Source: an uncultured Bacteroidales bacterium (GTDB lineage: Bacteria; Bacteroidota; Bacteroidia; Bacteroidales; Bacteroidaceae). From it: 5,808 nucleotides of DNA. Positions 5,373 through 5,808 of the stretch are shown here, one piece after another. The stretch lies in contig CACZRQ010000288.1 in assembly GCA_902783615.1 (NCBI GenBank), positions 1 through 5,808 on the forward strand, given 5' to 3'. Every line of letters begins with the position of its first letter. Within the stretch, counting starts at the first letter, position 1. Below the pieces are notes generated by a model that saw only the letters and a program-made list of their open reading frames with translations, had not been told where the DNA came from and ran no database searches. The translations under genes were made by a program, and so were the position numbers.

Positions 5373-5808
5373 ATGAAGAAAGATGTAGAAGATACTATTA
5401 AGGTTCGTGTCACCAGTACTGCTTATGTGGCATTGGCATTGGCTGTTTTCAAACCTTTCGGACTCTCCGCTTGGCAATGGGAGGCTTATGTTCATTTGTT
5501 GAATATCTTTGTATTGGGATTGGTTGTGTGCATGTTCACCGATTTAGTGTTGAAATATGTTGTGAAGATGCCTCAGACAAAAGAACTTGGCGTTGATTAT
5601 ATCATTCGCAGGAATCTCATTTTCCAACTTATCAACACTCCTTTGGTAGCCCTGATGATTTGTCTGTATCGCCACTTTCTGTTGAGCGGCAGGGTGGAAA
5701 GCAATACATTCTCGTTGACTAATTTCTTGGAGACCTTGCTGATTATCGCCTTCTGCTCCTTTGCCATCGGATTCTATTGGCGTTTCAAGTTCAGAAGCAG
5801 ATATCTGA
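5373..5808 (+). CDS. probable membrane-anchored LytTR-type transcription regulator, N-terminal part (cut by window edge)
   Basis: The frame is open from the ATG to the end of the window: 145 codons plus one base, no stop. What is visible is a membrane domain with four predicted helices (about 14-29, 38-62, 82-103, 117-136). A basic segment, RFKFRSRYL, follows at 137-145, as expected where the chain enters the cytoplasm. AVFKPFGLS at 24-32 matches the FxPFG motif that I recall at the first helix of Bacteroidota four-helix proteins ending in a LytTR DNA-binding domain. That domain would lie beyond the window and has not been seen, so a LytS-type sensor kinase or another four-helix membrane protein remains possible. 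The frame is also open upstream to an ATG at 5277, but that start would add 32 codons across the promoter and repeat array, so 5373 is preferred. Divergent to the LiaF-like gene, it is likely to regulate it and itself. Confidence 0.65.
   Translation, partial: MKKDVEDTIKVRVTSTAYVALALAVFKPFGLSAWQWEAYVHLLNIFVLGLVVCMFTDLVLKYVVKMPQTKELGVDYIIRRNLIFQLINTPLVALMICLYRHFLLSGRVESNTFSLTNFLETLLIIAFCSFAIGFYWRFKFRSRYL

Noticed and set aside
1..5808. tRNA or rRNA genes, CRISPR array, insertion sequence or attachment site
   Set aside because: No cloverleaf-like segments, no regularly spaced repeat-spacer pattern, no transposase or integrase frame and no terminal inverted repeats were seen.

Overview
The window looks like a piece of a Bacteroidota chromosome, most likely Bacteroidales (Prevotella- or Bacteroides-like). 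Three signs support this: promoters of the TTTG-N19/20-TAnnTTTG type, gene starts without Shine-Dalgarno sequences, and typical Bacteroidota families (an outer-membrane barrel with a carboxypeptidase-like N-terminal domain, and a membrane-anchored regulator with an FKPFG motif). The placement is inferred from these signs and not from a database match.

Layout. Four genes lie on the minus strand, read from right to left. They are a LiaF-like membrane protein (4378-5160), a TonB-dependent-receptor-like outer-membrane barrel protein (1918-4290), an exported M28-family zinc peptidase (589-1845), and a GNAT N-acetyltransferase cut by the left edge (1-585). The gaps between them are 87, 72 and 3 nt, with no visible hairpin terminator, so they may be co-transcribed at least in part. 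The peptidase has a possible weak promoter of its own. On the plus strand, starting at 5373 and running off the right edge, is the four-helix membrane part of a probable LytTR-type membrane-bound transcription regulator.

The 212-nt divergent region (5161-5372) is the most informative non-coding part. It holds two well-formed, back-to-back Bacteroidota promoters. Filling the space between their -33 elements are five copies of an 8-bp word, GAYRWATG, all in one orientation and spaced at about whole helical turns. This looks like an operator array that could control both directions, and the divergently encoded regulator is the obvious candidate to bind it.

Working model (inference): the regulator and the LiaF-like protein form a membrane-located sensing and regulation pair, comparable in logic to LiaF-controlled envelope-stress systems or to LytTR regulator/membrane-inhibitor pairs. 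The barrel protein and exported peptidase downstream would be envelope outputs or passengers. The LiaF-like protein is itself built from a duplicated two-helix unit, with a 22-nt stretch still identical between the copies.
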